NCBI RefSeq assembly: GCF_002240355.1
Contig: NZ_CP016353.1
Span: 6,673,001 to 6,737,000, forward strand
Source: Prauserella marina
GTDB lineage: Bacteria > Actinomycetota > Actinomycetes > Mycobacteriales > Pseudonocardiaceae
DNA: 64,000 nt
Direction: 5' to 3'
In this document: piece by piece, positions 1 to 8,435 of the stretch
Position numbering within the stretch: the first letter of the stretch is position 1
How the letters are laid out: each line of letters opens with the position of its first letter
Notes under the pieces: generated by a model
Told to the model about the DNA's origin: nothing
Database searches by the model: none
What the model saw: the letters and a program-made list of their open reading frames with translations, nothing else
Program-made: the position numbers and the translations under genes

Positions 1-1
1 T

Positions 2-346
2 GTCCGTGGCTATCTCGCGGCAACCGACGGAACGACAGCCGACCTCGACTACGCCGCGTTGTCTGGCGGCGACATGGACAGCGACGCCTACGCCGAGGGC
101 TATGCCGCGGGCCTTGAGCCGGACAGACCCGCCGTCACCTATCTCGAACTGTCGGTCCGCGACGACGGTCGGTTCACCGGCACGCTCGACCTCTCCCACT
201 TCGCCGAAGAGCCGGAACCACCCGCACAACCGGTACAGCCCGAGCCGCCGGAACCTGCCGACTGGCCGCGCGACGAGCACGACGGCCCGCGCGGAGAACT
301 GCCGGGCGAGCTGACCTCCCTCTCGGGAACCCTCGACCTCGGCTGA
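2..346 (+). CDS. C-terminal part of an unknown protein (5' end outside window)
   Basis: An open frame runs in from the left edge and stops at 346, giving 114 visible residues. The residues are acidic and Pro/Glu-rich: a GYAAGLEPDRPAV stretch, then a proline-glutamate tail of repeated EPPEP-type runs, ending in SLSGTLDLG. The phrase (F/S)TGTLDLS/G occurs twice, near the middle and at the very end. No domain is recognised, and no membrane segment or signal is visible in this part. An internal TTG at 59 is in the same frame but the frame is open upstream, so the real start lies outside the window. It converges on the minus-strand gene ending at 352. Confidence 0.6.
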   Translation, partial: VRGYLAATDGTTADLDYAALSGGDMDSDAYAEGYAAGLEPDRPAVTYLELSVRDDGRFTGTLDLSHFAEEPEPPAQPVQPEPPEPADWPRDEHDGPRGELPGELTSLSGTLDLG

Positions 347-351
347 GGCGC

Positions 352-1059
352 TTAAAAGCCCTGTTGGCGGGCGCGTTCTTCGGTGGTGAGCTCGGGTTCG
401 GCCTCCAACTGCCCGCCGTACTCCTCGTCGAACGGGTCGACGATGTCGGCGATTTCGCCGAGATCGCGTAGCAACCGCTCAAGCCGCGAAGGGCCGACGT
501 TGGGCGCGACGCTGGCGAGCACCCACTCGTTTTCGAGCCAGGCGACGCCGACATCGCCACCGAGCGCGTCAGCGGCATCGACGAGTTCCTGCGTGATGAG
601 CGACCGCGCCGCCGTGACGTCGTCGGCGAAGGCGTACCGCTGCCCGACGGGACCGAGCAGTTCCGGCATCTCCGCACGCTGGAACGGCACACTCGCCAGC
701 CACAGTTCGAGTAGCACGGGATGAAGCCGATTGCACCGAACGGCGACGAGCACGGCGGGAATCATCCCGTCGGCCTCGATGTCGAAGACGAAGACGGGCC
801 TGCGACCGTCCGAGGTGAAGGTCGAGCCCGCGACGACGTTGACAGCGGAGGAGGCACCGAAGTACCCGATGGCGCCGCCTGCCCACTGCTGAGGCAAGCG
901 GTCGTCCTCTTCCACGTACTGCCAACCGCGCAGCTCAGCCCAGCGTGCGCGCTCGCGATTGCGCGAACTCTCCTTCGCTCTGTCGACGGTGAGCAAGGCG
1001 AGTCCAGCCACCGCGGCGACGGCGGCGATGATGAACCAGATCCACGCTGGAATACCCAC
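352..1059 (-). CDS. Membrane-anchored hypothetical protein
   Basis: 235 residues from a GTG start. Residues 5-25 form one hydrophobic segment (WIWFIIAAVAAVAGLALLTV), followed by a basic stretch (RAKESSRNRERARW), so the bulk of the protein is probably cytoplasmic with an N-out anchor. The soluble part begins LRGWQYVEEDDRLPQQW and has mixed alpha/beta character. I do not recognise a named family; similar single-pass proteins of about 230 residues occur in actinobacteria. The start has only a weak ribosome site. It lies just downstream of the clpB terminator, so it needs its own promoter in the short gap 1060-1127. Confidence 0.7.
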   Translation of the reverse strand: MGIPAWIWFIIAAVAAVAGLALLTVDRAKESSRNRERARWAELRGWQYVEEDDRLPQQWAGGAIGYFGASSAVNVVAGSTFTSDGRRPVFVFDIEADGMIPAVLVAVRCNRLHPVLLELWLASVPFQRAEMPELLGPVGQRYAFADDVTAARSLITQELVDAADALGGDVGVAWLENEWVLASVAPNVGPSRLERLLRDLGEIADIVDPFDEEYGGQLEAEPELTTEERARQQGF

Positions 1060-1076
1060 GCGACCAGGGTATCTCG

Positions 1077-1108
1077 CACGGCCCGCTGACCAAGATCAGC
1101 GGGCCGTG
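1077..1108 (-). terminator. Rho-independent-type hairpin downstream of clpB
   Basis: A perfect 13-bp inverted repeat (CACGGCCCGCTGA and its complement) with a 6-nt loop, 19 bases beyond the clpB stop codon. It has no long T-run, as is usual in G+C-rich actinobacteria. Confidence 0.75.
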
Positions 1109-1127
1109 TCGGAGCTACCCTTTCGGT

Positions 1128-3728
1128 TTATCCCGCTCGCGAGACCCTGAGCGCGCCTTCACCAGCTTCGATCTCGGGTATGTCGACCAGCACCGTGTCG
1201 CCGTCCCTGATCTCGCCTCCGAGCAGCTTGCGGGCCAGCTCGTCACCGATCGCCGACTGCACGAGCCGCCGCAGCGGGCGAGCACCGTAGATCGGGTCGA
1301 AGCCGTTGAGCGCGAGCCACTCCCTCGCGGCCGGCGTGACCTCCAGCGTCAGCCTCCGCTGTGCAAGCCGCCTCCCGAGCGCCTGCACCTGGATGTCCAC
1401 AATGGAAGCCAGTTGCTCCGTGTCGAGCGCGTGGAAGACCACGATGTCGTCGAGCCGGTTCAGGAACTCCGGCTTGAAGTGCCGCTGCACCACGGCGAGC
1501 ACAGCGTCCTTGCGCTGCCGCTCGTCGAGCGAGGCATCCGCGATCGCCTGCGAACCGAGGTTCGAGGTCAGCACCAGGATCGTGTTGCGGAAGTCGACCG
1601 TACGACCCTGGCCGTCGGTGAGCCTCCCGTCGTCGAGCACCTGAAGCAACACGTCGAAGACGTCGGGGTGTGCCTTCTCGACCTCGTCGAGCAGCACGAC
1701 CGAGTACGGCCGTCTCCTCACCGACTCGGTGAGCTGACCGCCCTGGTCGTACCCGACGTAGCCGGGGGGAGCGCCGACGAGCCGGGCGACGCTGTGCTTC
1801 TCGCTGTACTCGCTCATGTCGATGCGCAACATGGCGCGCTCGTCGTCGAAGAGGAATTCCGCGAGTGCCTTCGCCAGCTCGGTCTTTCCGACCCCGGTCG
1901 GGCCGAGGAACAGGAACGATCCGGTGGGCCGGTCGGGGTCGGCCACCCCGGCCCTTGCCCTTCGCACGGCATCGGAGACGACCCGCACCGCGTCGGCCTG
2001 GCCGACGACCCGAGTCCCCAGCTCCTCCTCCATGCGCAACAGCTTGCCCGTCTCGCCTTCGAGCAACCTGCCTGCGGGAATGCCGGTCCACGCGCTCACG
2101 ACGTCCGCGACGTCGTCGGCGCCGACCTCCTCCTTGAGCATCACGTCGGCCTTCGCCTGCGTGACCTCCGTTGCCGTGGCGAGCTCCTTCTCCAGCGAGG
2201 GGATCCGCCCGTACCGCAGCTCGGCGGCATGCGCGAGGTCGGCGTCGCGTTCGGCCCGCTCCGCTTCGCCCCTCAGCTGTTCGAGCTGTTCCTTGAGCTC
2301 TCTGACCTTCTCGATCGAGCCCTTCTCGTTCTGCCACCTCGCGGTCAGTGCCGACAGTTCCTCGCGCTTCTCGGCCAGTTCGGCGCGCAACGCGACGAGC
2401 CGGTCCTTCGAAGCGGGGTCGTCCTCCTTGTCCAGCGCCATCTCCTCGATCTCCATGCGCCGGACGGCACGCTCGACCTCGTCGATCTCGACGGGTCGCG
2501 AGTCGATTTCCATCCTGAGCCTCGACGCGGCCTCGTCGACGAGGTCGATGGCCTTGTCAGGGAGGAACCTCGCGCTGATGTAGCGGTCGGACAAGGTCGC
2601 CGCCGACACGAGTGCCGCATCCGTGATGCGGACACCGTGGTGCACCTCGTAGCGCTCTTTAAGCCCCCGGAGGATGCCGATGGCGTCCTCGACCGATGGC
2701 TCGCCGACCAGCACCTGCTGGAAGCGCCGTTCGAGTGCGGCGTCCTTCTCGATGTGCTTGCGGTACTCGTCGAGCGTCGTGGCCCCGACCATGCGCAGCT
2801 CGCCCCTCGCGAGCATGGGCTTGATCATGTTGCCCGCGTCCATGGCGCCGCCCTCGCCTGACGCACCGGCGCCGACGATCGTGTGCAACTCGTCGATGAA
2901 CGTGACGACCTGGCCGTCGGACTCCTTGATCTCCTTGAGCACGGCCTTGAGCCGCTCCTCGAACTCACCGCGATACTTCGCGCCCGCGACCATCGAGCCG
3001 AGGTCGAGCGAGACGACACGCTTGCCCCGCAGCGATTCGGGGACGTCACCGGCGACGATCCGCTGGGCAAGCCCCTCGACGATGGCTGTCTTGCCGACGC
3101 CGGGCTCGCCGATCAGCACCGGGTTGTTCTTGGTACGGCGGGACAGCACCTGCACGACCCTGCGGATCTCGGTGTCCCTGCCGATGACGGGGTCGAGTTC
3201 GCCTGACCTCGCCGCGTCCGTGAGGTCGACGCCGTACTTCTCAAGTGCCTTGTAGGTGCCCTCCGGATCGGGATTTGTGACCCTCGCCGAGCCCCTGACC
3301 TTGGTGAACGCCTCGCGCAGCGCGTCGGGGGTCGCCCCGTACCTGTTGAGGAGGCTCGCGACCGGCCCTCCCTCCGCGGCGAGCCCGACGAGCACGTGCT
3401 CGGTGGAGACGTACTCGTCGCCGAGCTCGGTCGCCAGCTTCTGCGCGTTGGTGAGTGCCTTGACGGCGTGTGCGTCGAACTGCGGGGTCGACACCGTGGC
3501 GCCGGTGGCGGAGGGCAGCCCCGCGATGATCGGCTCCAGCTCCTTGTGGATCTGCTCGACGTCGGCTCCGACCGCGGTCAGCAGCGGCCCGGCCAGACCG
3601 TCTCCCTGAGCCAGGAGCGCGCCGAACAGGTGCGCGGGCGAGATCTCGGGGTTGCCGGCCATACCGGCCGCCTGCGCGGCGGACGAGATCGCCTGCTGGG
3701 TCTTCGTGGTCGGATTGAAAGCGTCCAT
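1128..3728 (-). CDS. clpB: ClpB disaggregase (Hsp100)
   Basis: 866 residues, full length for ClpB. It is a hexameric AAA+ ATPase that threads aggregated proteins through its pore and works with DnaK/DnaJ/GrpE, encoded a few kb away. Visible domains: Clp N-domain about 1-150, first AAA+ module with Walker A GEPGVGKT at 207-214, the long coiled-coil M domain about 410-525 (rich in Glu/Arg/Lys), and second AAA+ module with Walker A GPTGVGKT and the [13 protein letters not shown] pore region. The M domain separates ClpB from ClpA/ClpC. The ATG has a GAGGTGAGG ribosome site. A HAIR operator 70-90 bases upstream points to HspR repression. Confidence 0.97.
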   Translation of the reverse strand: MDAFNPTTKTQQAISSAAQAAGMAGNPEISPAHLFGALLAQGDGLAGPLLTAVGADVEQIHKELEPIIAGLPSATGATVSTPQFDAHAVKALTNAQKLATELGDEYVSTEHVLVGLAAEGGPVASLLNRYGATPDALREAFTKVRGSARVTNPDPEGTYKALEKYGVDLTDAARSGELDPVIGRDTEIRRVVQVLSRRTKNNPVLIGEPGVGKTAIVEGLAQRIVAGDVPESLRGKRVVSLDLGSMVAGAKYRGEFEERLKAVLKEIKESDGQVVTFIDELHTIVGAGASGEGGAMDAGNMIKPMLARGELRMVGATTLDEYRKHIEKDAALERRFQQVLVGEPSVEDAIGILRGLKERYEVHHGVRITDAALVSAATLSDRYISARFLPDKAIDLVDEAASRLRMEIDSRPVEIDEVERAVRRMEIEEMALDKEDDPASKDRLVALRAELAEKREELSALTARWQNEKGSIEKVRELKEQLEQLRGEAERAERDADLAHAAELRYGRIPSLEKELATATEVTQAKADVMLKEEVGADDVADVVSAWTGIPAGRLLEGETGKLLRMEEELGTRVVGQADAVRVVSDAVRRARAGVADPDRPTGSFLFLGPTGVGKTELAKALAEFLFDDERAMLRIDMSEYSEKHSVARLVGAPPGYVGYDQGGQLTESVRRRPYSVVLLDEVEKAHPDVFDVLLQVLDDGRLTDGQGRTVDFRNTILVLTSNLGSQAIADASLDERQRKDAVLAVVQRHFKPEFLNRLDDIVVFHALDTEQLASIVDIQVQALGRRLAQRRLTLEVTPAAREWLALNGFDPIYGARPLRRLVQSAIGDELARKLLGGEIRDGDTVLVDIPEIEAGEGALRVSRAG

Positions 3729-3799
3729 CCCCTCACCTCTGGTCGAAAGATCTACCGGGCCTCGGCACGGGCCCCATCGCTACATATAACGTCAGGAAA

Positions 3800-3820
3800 G
3801 TTGAGTCTGTTCCGCTCAAC
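3800..3820 (-). promoter_or_regulatory. HAIR box (HspR operator) upstream of clpB
   Basis: GTTGAGT-N7-GCTCAAC matches the HAIR consensus CTTGAGT-N7-ACTCAAG in spacing and core; the arms AGTTGAG/CTCAACT at 3799-3821 are perfectly complementary. It lies 72 bases upstream of the clpB ATG. A TATATG on the minus strand near 3784-3789 is a possible -10. HspR is encoded at 7995-8435. It could also affect the divergent symporter gene. Confidence 0.8.
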
Positions 3821-3903
3821 TTGGCCTACTTCTTCCCGCATTAACCAACAAATTGCCAACAAGCCTTGCCAATTTCCAACGTGATGGGGTCAACTTTCGA
3901 TCC

Positions 3904-5496
3904 ATGTTTGCCATGAGCACCCACCTGGTGGCCACGAACCCGCCGCCCGGCACAGCGACCGATGTCCTCGCCGCGGAGGGAGGGACCCTCTCCTCCATCG
4001 AGAACTGGGTCAACGAGGTCTTCACACCCATCTCCGACGGCCTCTCCAACTTCGTATTCGCCGAACTCACCATCGGCGGCATCTCGTTTCCGTGGATCGT
4101 CGCCTGGCTGGTCATCGCCGCGGCCGTCTTCACCATCTACTTCGGCTTCGTACAGTTCCGCAAGTTCAAGCTCGCCACCGAACTCGTGCGAGGCCAGTAC
4201 ACCAGTAAGGACGAGCCGGGGGAGATCAACCACTTCCAGGCACTCGCATCCGCGTTGTCGGGAACAGTCGGGCTCGGCAACATCGCGGGCGTCGGCGTCG
4301 CCGTCACCATCGGCGGACCAGGCGCGACCCTGTGGATGGTCGTGGCGGGCCTGCTCGCGATGTGCACCAAGTTCGTGGAGTGCACGCTCGGCGTGAGATA
4401 TCGCGAGACCCACGAGGACGGCACCGTCTCCGGTGGCCCAATGCACTATCTGCGCAAGGGGCTTGCCGAGCGATTCGGCAACAAGTTCGGGATCATTCTC
4501 GGCAGGGTGCTCGCCGTCCTCGCCGCCGTGATGCTGCTGTTCTTCGCGTTCGCAGGCGGCAACATGTTCCAGGCGAACCAGACGTTCGCGCAGGTCAAGG
4601 ACGTCACGGGTGGCGATGAGGGCTTCCTTGGCAGTGATGGAGCCGCGTTCATCTTCGGCGTTCTGCTCGCCATCGTCGTCGGCGCGGTGATCATCGGCGG
4701 CATCAAGTCGATCGGCGCCGTCACCAGCAGGCTCGTCCCCGCGATGGGCATCATCTACGTCACGGCCTGCCTGATCGTCATTCTCGTCAACTTCACCGAG
4801 GTGCCCGCCGCGTTCGGCCAGATCCTCGCCGGGGCGTTCACGGGCGAGGGCGTCGCCGGTGGCGCGATCGGCGCGCTGATCGTCGGCTTCCAGCGCGCCC
4901 TCTTCTCCAACGAGGCCGGCATCGGTTCCGCTCCGATCGCGCACTCGGCCGTGAAGACGAAGAACCCCGCGACCGAGGGCTACGTCGCCCTGCTCGAACC
5001 ATTCATCGACACGGTGATCGTGTGCACGATGACCGCGCTCACCGTCGTCATCGCCAACACCCCGTTCTGGAACGACGCCCGCGCCGACGTGGCGGCGGGC
5101 GGCGAGACGCCGGACGGCGTGACGGTGACCTCGAACGCGTTCGAAACCGTGCTGCCGTGGTTCCCCTACATCCTGACGATCGCGGTGGTGCTCTTCGCGC
5201 TTTCCACGCTCATCACGTGGGGCTACTACGGACAGAAGGCGTGGACGTTCCTGTTCGGCAAGAACCGGACGAGCGAGCGCGTCTACCAGGTGATCTTCTG
5301 CCTGTTCACCATCGCGGGCTGCGTGCTGACGCTCGGCAGCGTGCTCAATTTCGCCGACGCCGTACTGTTCCTGCTCGCGCTGTTCAACATCATCGGCCTC
5401 TACCTGCTCGTTCCCATCGTGAAGAGGGAGGTTGCCGACTTCGCGGCGAAGCTGAAGTCGGGAGAGGTCAAGAAGCAGGACAAGACCAAGGTCTGA
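3904..5496 (+). CDS. Sodium:alanine/glycine symporter (AGCS family)
   Basis: Integral membrane symporter, 530 residues from the chosen start, that would import alanine or glycine with Na+. The family signature is present: GTVGLGNIAGVGVAV, followed by TIGGPGATLWM, and the later FSNEAGIGSAPIAHSA motif, with about ten hydrophobic segments. The N-terminus before FPWIVAWLVIAAAVF is probably extracytoplasmic. The start is uncertain: ATG at 3904 or 3913, or a TTG at 3853, and none has a strong ribosome site. It is divergent from clpB and shares its intergenic region. The C-terminus is lysine-rich. Substrate identity is by family, not shown by the sequence. Confidence 0.9.
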   Translation: MFAMSTHLVATNPPPGTATDVLAAEGGTLSSIENWVNEVFTPISDGLSNFVFAELTIGGISFPWIVAWLVIAAAVFTIYFGFVQFRKFKLATELVRGQYTSKDEPGEINHFQALASALSGTVGLGNIAGVGVAVTIGGPGATLWMVVAGLLAMCTKFVECTLGVRYRETHEDGTVSGGPMHYLRKGLAERFGNKFGIILGRVLAVLAAVMLLFFAFAGGNMFQANQTFAQVKDVTGGDEGFLGSDGAAFIFGVLLAIVVGAVIIGGIKSIGAVTSRLVPAMGIIYVTACLIVILVNFTEVPAAFGQILAGAFTGEGVAGGAIGALIVGFQRALFSNEAGIGSAPIAHSAVKTKNPATEGYVALLEPFIDTVIVCTMTALTVVIANTPFWNDARADVAAGGETPDGVTVTSNAFETVLPWFPYILTIAVVLFALSTLITWGYYGQKAWTFLFGKNRTSERVYQVIFCLFTIAGCVLTLGSVLNFADAVLFLLALFNIIGLYLLVPIVKREVADFAAKLKSGEVKKQDKTKV

Positions 5497-5512
5497 GCCT
5501 TCCGGCCCCGAT

Positions 5513-5565
5513 CCCTGCCCGGTCCCCGCTCGGCCTACCGGCCGTCCGTGGAGGACCGGGCAGGG
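5513..5565. terminator. Hairpin between convergent symporter and MarR genes
   Basis: CCCTGCCCGGTCC at 5513-5525 and its exact complement at 5553-5565, with a 27-nt loop. It lies 17 bases past the symporter stop and includes the last codons of the marR-type gene, so it could serve both convergent genes. Confidence 0.5.
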
Positions 5566-6023
5566 CAGGGCGTTTCCTGGTCGACCACCGCACGCAAGTC
5601 CGCGTTCACCGCCCCCAGCCGTTCGGTCAGCTCCTTCAGCTCGGCCTCGTCCCATTCGCCGAACGCCTCGCTGAGAAACTCGGCGTGCAGCCGCTTCCAG
5701 CGGACGAGCCGCCGCTCACCCTCCTCTGACACCTTCACGAGCGATGCCCTGCCGTCCTCAGGAGCGGGCCTGCGCTCGATGAGCCCCGCCTCGGCGAGCT
5801 GACTCACCTGTCTGCTGATCACCGAGATGTCGACCATCCGATGTTTCGCCAGCTCGGAGAGGCGCGACTCACCTCGGCGCTCGATCTCCGACAGCAACAT
5901 CGCGGCCGCGGGGTGCGGTCCCTGCTCCTGCTGCCAGAGCTGCATGATCCACGCGTGCTGTAGCTGAGAGGCCAGCTTCAGCTGCCTCATCAAGTCAACG
6001 CATACCTCTTCGGAGGGGACCAC
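5535..6023 (-). CDS. MarR-family transcriptional regulator
   Basis: 162 residues. A winged helix-turn-helix of MarR type is seen at about 45-115: AAMLLSEIERRGESRLSELAKH, then the recognition region MVDISVISRQVSQLAEAGLIERRPAPEDGRA, where the wing carries the family's DxR motif. Flanking helices would make the dimer interface. Such proteins are usually local repressors relieved by small ligands. Start is either GTG 6023 (used here) or ATG 5990; neither is clearly favoured by a ribosome site. It converges on the symporter gene and is divergent from the flavohemoprotein region; repeats at 6053-6099 just upstream are candidate operators. Confidence 0.88.
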   Translation of the reverse strand: MVPSEEVCVDLMRQLKLASQLQHAWIMQLWQQEQGPHPAAAMLLSEIERRGESRLSELAKHRMVDISVISRQVSQLAEAGLIERRPAPEDGRASLVKVSEEGERRLVRWKRLHAEFLSEAFGEWDEAELKELTERLGAVNADLRAVVDQETPCPARSSTDGR

Positions 6024-6052
6024 TACCTACCACCCGGTCACTCAAAGTTACT

Positions 6053-6099
6053 TGCTCGATACAAATTCTACCTTAATGGTTGCGTGCTCAATACACGCA
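6053..6099. promoter_or_regulatory. Candidate operator repeats upstream of the MarR gene
   Basis: Two direct repeats TGCTCGATACA (6053-6063) and TGCTCAATACA (6085-6095) are spaced 32 bp, about three helical turns. The second is embedded in an inverted repeat TGCGTG-N7-CACGCA (6081-6099). The region is noticeably A+T-richer than its surroundings. Binding by the MarR protein is inferred from position only. Confidence 0.4.
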
Positions 6100-6240
6100 T
6101 TGGGTGAATTACGGCACGAAACCGGCGGAGGTGCCACCCAAGTGGAGCAACCAAAGGCGGACAACCTTCGTAATGGCTACCGAACAACCGCTCAGGAACC
6201 TACTGTTGTGTTGGCGCTTGCTCGGAAAGGTGGAATATTC

Positions 6241-6318
6241 ATGAAGCCGACGGAGTCGTTGTGGGGCACTGACCTGCTGGAGCGGGACTCGCCCTCAAGG
6301 TCACCCATTCGTGAATAA
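6241..6318 (+). CDS. Possible 25-residue small ORF upstream of the flavohemoprotein gene
   Basis: An ATG preceded by GGAAAGGTGG opens a 25-codon frame (MKPTESLWGT..., ending SPIRE) that stops 69 bases before the flavohemoprotein start. It is hydrophilic and matches no family that I know. The good ribosome site and its position suggest a leader peptide or small protein, but a frame of this length could be chance. Codon use is less G/C-biased than in neighbouring genes. Confidence 0.25.
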   Translation: MKPTESLWGTDLLERDSPSRSPIRE

Positions 6319-6387
6319 TCGCGAGCGGCAAAAGGTGACTCTGAGTATGCAAAAACGCGCGCAGATCGAGACCACTGGGGCAGATGG

Positions 6388-7563
6388 ATGACAGCCGACG
6401 CGATCAGCCCGCTACCCCGGGTTTCTCCGCCAAGGCAACCGCCTCCGGCCGTCACCGCGATGGTCGATCTGATCAGGGACACCTGGCGGCAAGCCGAGCC
6501 CTACACGCCGGAGATCTCCCAGTTCTTCTACGGGATGCTGTTCACGCTGGCGCCTGCCACCCGCGACTTTTTTCCCATCAACATGGAGGTGCAGCGAGGA
6601 CGGCTCGTCAGGGCACTCGTGCACATTCTCCAGCTCGTCGACCGGCCCGACGATCTCGCGCCGTATCTCCGCCAGCTCGGAAGGGACCACCGCAAGTTCG
6701 GCGTGATCCCCAACCACTACGAGGCCGTCGGCACCGCGCTGCTCGCGGCGCTCAAGCGGCACCTCGGTCCCGCGTGGACCCAGCCGGTCGAGCTGGCCTG
6801 GGCTGAGGCGTACACGATCATCGCCAGGTCGATGCAGGAAGCGGCGGCCTCGTCGGAGCACCCGGCTTGCTGGACGGCGACCGTCGCCGAGCACAGGCGG
6901 CTGAGCTGGGACCTCGCGCTGGTCAGGATCGAGCCCGAAGTCCACATCCCGTTCGAGGCAGGCCAGTACCTGAGCATCGAGGTACCGCAACGCCCCCGGC
7001 TGTGGCGCTACCTTTCGCCCGCCAATGGCCCACGTCCCGATGGGTCGCTCGAATTCCACGTGCGCGCGATCGAAGGCGGCTGGGTGTCTCGGGCCATCGT
7101 CAGCCACACCCAGAGCGGCGACGTGTGGCGCATCGGCCCGCCGATGGGCAGGCTCGCCGTCGACAGGGAAAACGGCAGGGACGTGCTGATGATCGCGGGC
7201 GGCACCGGGCTCGCGCCGCTCCGCTCGATACTCGACGAGCTGGGGCAATGGGGCGACAACCCGAGAGTGACGCTCTTCTACGGGGGCGCGACGCGGGACG
7301 ATCTCTACGATCTCGAACAGCTTCGGACGCTGGCCTCCACCAACCCGTGGCTCACCGTGCGGCCCGTCGTCGAGCGCGCGGAGGGACTGCCGGGGTTCGA
7401 CCACGGCACGCTGGCCGATGTCGTCACCAGGCATGGGGCGTGGCCAGGCCACGACGTCCTCGTCTCCGGCTCGCCGTCGATGATCAGGGCGACGGTCTCG
7501 CGGATGCTGGTCGCCGGAACGGCGCTCGACCAGATCCGCTACGACCCGTTCACCCTGGACTGA
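6388..7563 (+). CDS. Flavohemoprotein-like globin/FAD/NAD oxidoreductase
   Basis: 391 residues. The globin domain is at about 22-155, with the F-helix histidine in LGRDHRKFGVIPNHY. A ferredoxin-reductase-type FAD domain is at about 160-260 (FEAGQYLSIEV; RYLSPAN in place of the usual RxYS motif), and an NAD(P) domain at about 265-391 (IAGGTGLAPLRSIL and VLVSGSPSMIR). Family role: NO dioxygenation or related heme-flavin electron transfer from NAD(P)H in the cytoplasm. The loss of the Tyr in the FAD motif resembles actinobacterial divergent flavohemoglobins, so classical NO dioxygenase activity is not certain. ATG start; about 25 proline-rich residues precede the globin fold. Confidence 0.88.
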   Translation: MTADAISPLPRVSPPRQPPPAVTAMVDLIRDTWRQAEPYTPEISQFFYGMLFTLAPATRDFFPINMEVQRGRLVRALVHILQLVDRPDDLAPYLRQLGRDHRKFGVIPNHYEAVGTALLAALKRHLGPAWTQPVELAWAEAYTIIARSMQEAAASSEHPACWTATVAEHRRLSWDLALVRIEPEVHIPFEAGQYLSIEVPQRPRLWRYLSPANGPRPDGSLEFHVRAIEGGWVSRAIVSHTQSGDVWRIGPPMGRLAVDRENGRDVLMIAGGTGLAPLRSILDELGQWGDNPRVTLFYGGATRDDLYDLEQLRTLASTNPWLTVRPVVERAEGLPGFDHGTLADVVTRHGAWPGHDVLVSGSPSMIRATVSRMLVAGTALDQIRYDPFTLD

Positions 7564-7590
7564 AGCCAGCCGCCGAGCCACGCGCGTCGG

Positions 7591-7948
7591 CGAGTCCTCT
7601 GTCTAGGCCACCGAGATCCGCGCTCAGGTCGCCGAGATCCGCGCTGGGGACGGCGACATCTGCGTCCAAGCCGTCGAGATCCGCGGCCAGAACCACGAGT
7701 TCTGCATCCATGCGCGCGAGTTCCGCATCCATGCGCGCGAATGGCGCATTCGCCGGGAATCGAACCGCCACCACCGACACGGGCACCAACCGCTCGCACG
7801 AGCGCAGATCTCGCCGTCCCGAACGCAGAACTCGCCAACCTGAGCGCGGATCTCGCTAGCCTGAGTGCGGATCTCGCCGACCCGAACGCAGATCTCGCCA
7901 GCCTGGGTGCAGAACTCGGCGGCCTGGGTGCGGGACTCGCGACGTGAC
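7591..7948. repeat. Inverted pair of 21-bp tandem repeat arrays (locus 1 of 3)
   Basis: The left arm, 7591-7758, holds eight 21-bp units reading CGAGATCCGCGCTCAGGTCGC-like. The right arm, 7802-7948, holds seven units in opposite orientation, reading GTGCGGATCTCGCCGACC-like. The arms are separated by 43 bp and fill the space between the convergent flavohemoprotein and hspR genes. Units vary at scattered positions; CTCG (CGAG) is nearly invariant. The outermost unit of the right arm has GGGACTCG, and that of the left arm its complement CGAGTCC, in place of GGATCTCG. There are no spacers, so this is not CRISPR. Transcribed, the arms could form a long imperfect hairpin. Function unknown. Confidence 0.85.
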
Positions 7949-7994
7949 GCGACGACGGGCTCGCCCCGCGCGGTCGGGTTCGCCCCGCGCGGCG

Positions 7995-8435
7995 CTAGCG
8001 GCGGCGCGGCCGCCACACGACGAGCGCGCTCTCCTGGCGCACCGGCACCAGGTCCTTGCGGTACGAGGCATGCACAGCCGCCGCTGCCTGCTCAGCGGCG
8101 GCATACGCACCAGCCAGCTCTTCCGTCAGTTCGGAAAGCCTGTGCTGCAAAGCCTCGACCTGGTTTTCCAGCTCGATGATCCGTTTGATTCCGGCGAGGT
8201 TGACGCCTTCCTCCTGCGAAAGCCGCTGCACCTCGCGGAGCAGCGCGATGTCGCGCATGGAGTAGCGGCGTCCGCCTCCGGACGTCCGGCCCGGCGAGAC
8301 GAGTCCCAGCCGGTCGTAGGAGCGCAGCGTCTGAGCATGCAGACCGGACAGCTGCGCGGCGACCGAGATCACGAACATCGGCGTGTCCTCGGTCGCGCCG
8401 TGCGGCAACCCACCCGGAAGTCCGGAACCGAACAT
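7995..8435 (-). CDS. hspR: HspR, MerR-family heat-shock repressor
   Basis: 146 residues. The MerR helix-turn-helix is at about 20-65: FVISVAAQLSGLHAQTLRSYDRLGLVSPGRTSGGGRRYS, followed by MRDIALLREVQRLSQEEGVNLAGIKRII and a coiled coil (LENQVEALQHRLSELTEEL). HspR binds HAIR sequences with DnaK as co-repressor, shutting off the dnaK operon, clpB and often lon. It is the last gene of the dnaK operon. Its ATG shares one base with the dnaJ stop (TGATG), indicating translational coupling. The basic C-terminus (VWRPRRR) ends near the repeat locus. HAIR boxes in this window at 3800, 12342 and 12398 are its likely targets. Confidence 0.96.
   Translation of the reverse strand: MFGSGLPGGLPHGATEDTPMFVISVAAQLSGLHAQTLRSYDRLGLVSPGRTSGGGRRYSMRDIALLREVQRLSQEEGVNLAGIKRIIELENQVEALQHRLSELTEELAGAYAAAEQAAAAVHASYRKDLVPVRQESALVVWRPRRR

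Noticed and set aside
1413-2861. 482-codon plus-strand frame across clpB
   Set aside because: It lies antisense to the well-conserved ClpB; long antisense frames are expected with G/C-rich third positions. No recognisable domain.
3841-5655. 604-codon minus-strand frame across the symporter gene
   Set aside because: Antisense shadow; composition rich in Asp, Glu, Arg and His without domain pattern.
6052-6240. Upstream part of an 88-codon frame starting with TTG
   Set aside because: No ribosome site at the TTG and A+T-rich promoter-like sequence; only the 25-codon part from 6241 is kept, at low confidence.
7741-7947. 68-codon protein encoded by the repeats
   Set aside because: Frame spans the gap and one arm only, has no convincing ribosome site and the family recurs as non-coding copies; the heptad pattern is reported as a finding instead.
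7591-7948. CRISPR array
   Set aside because: Units are contiguous 21-bp repeats with no unique spacers, and there are no cas genes.
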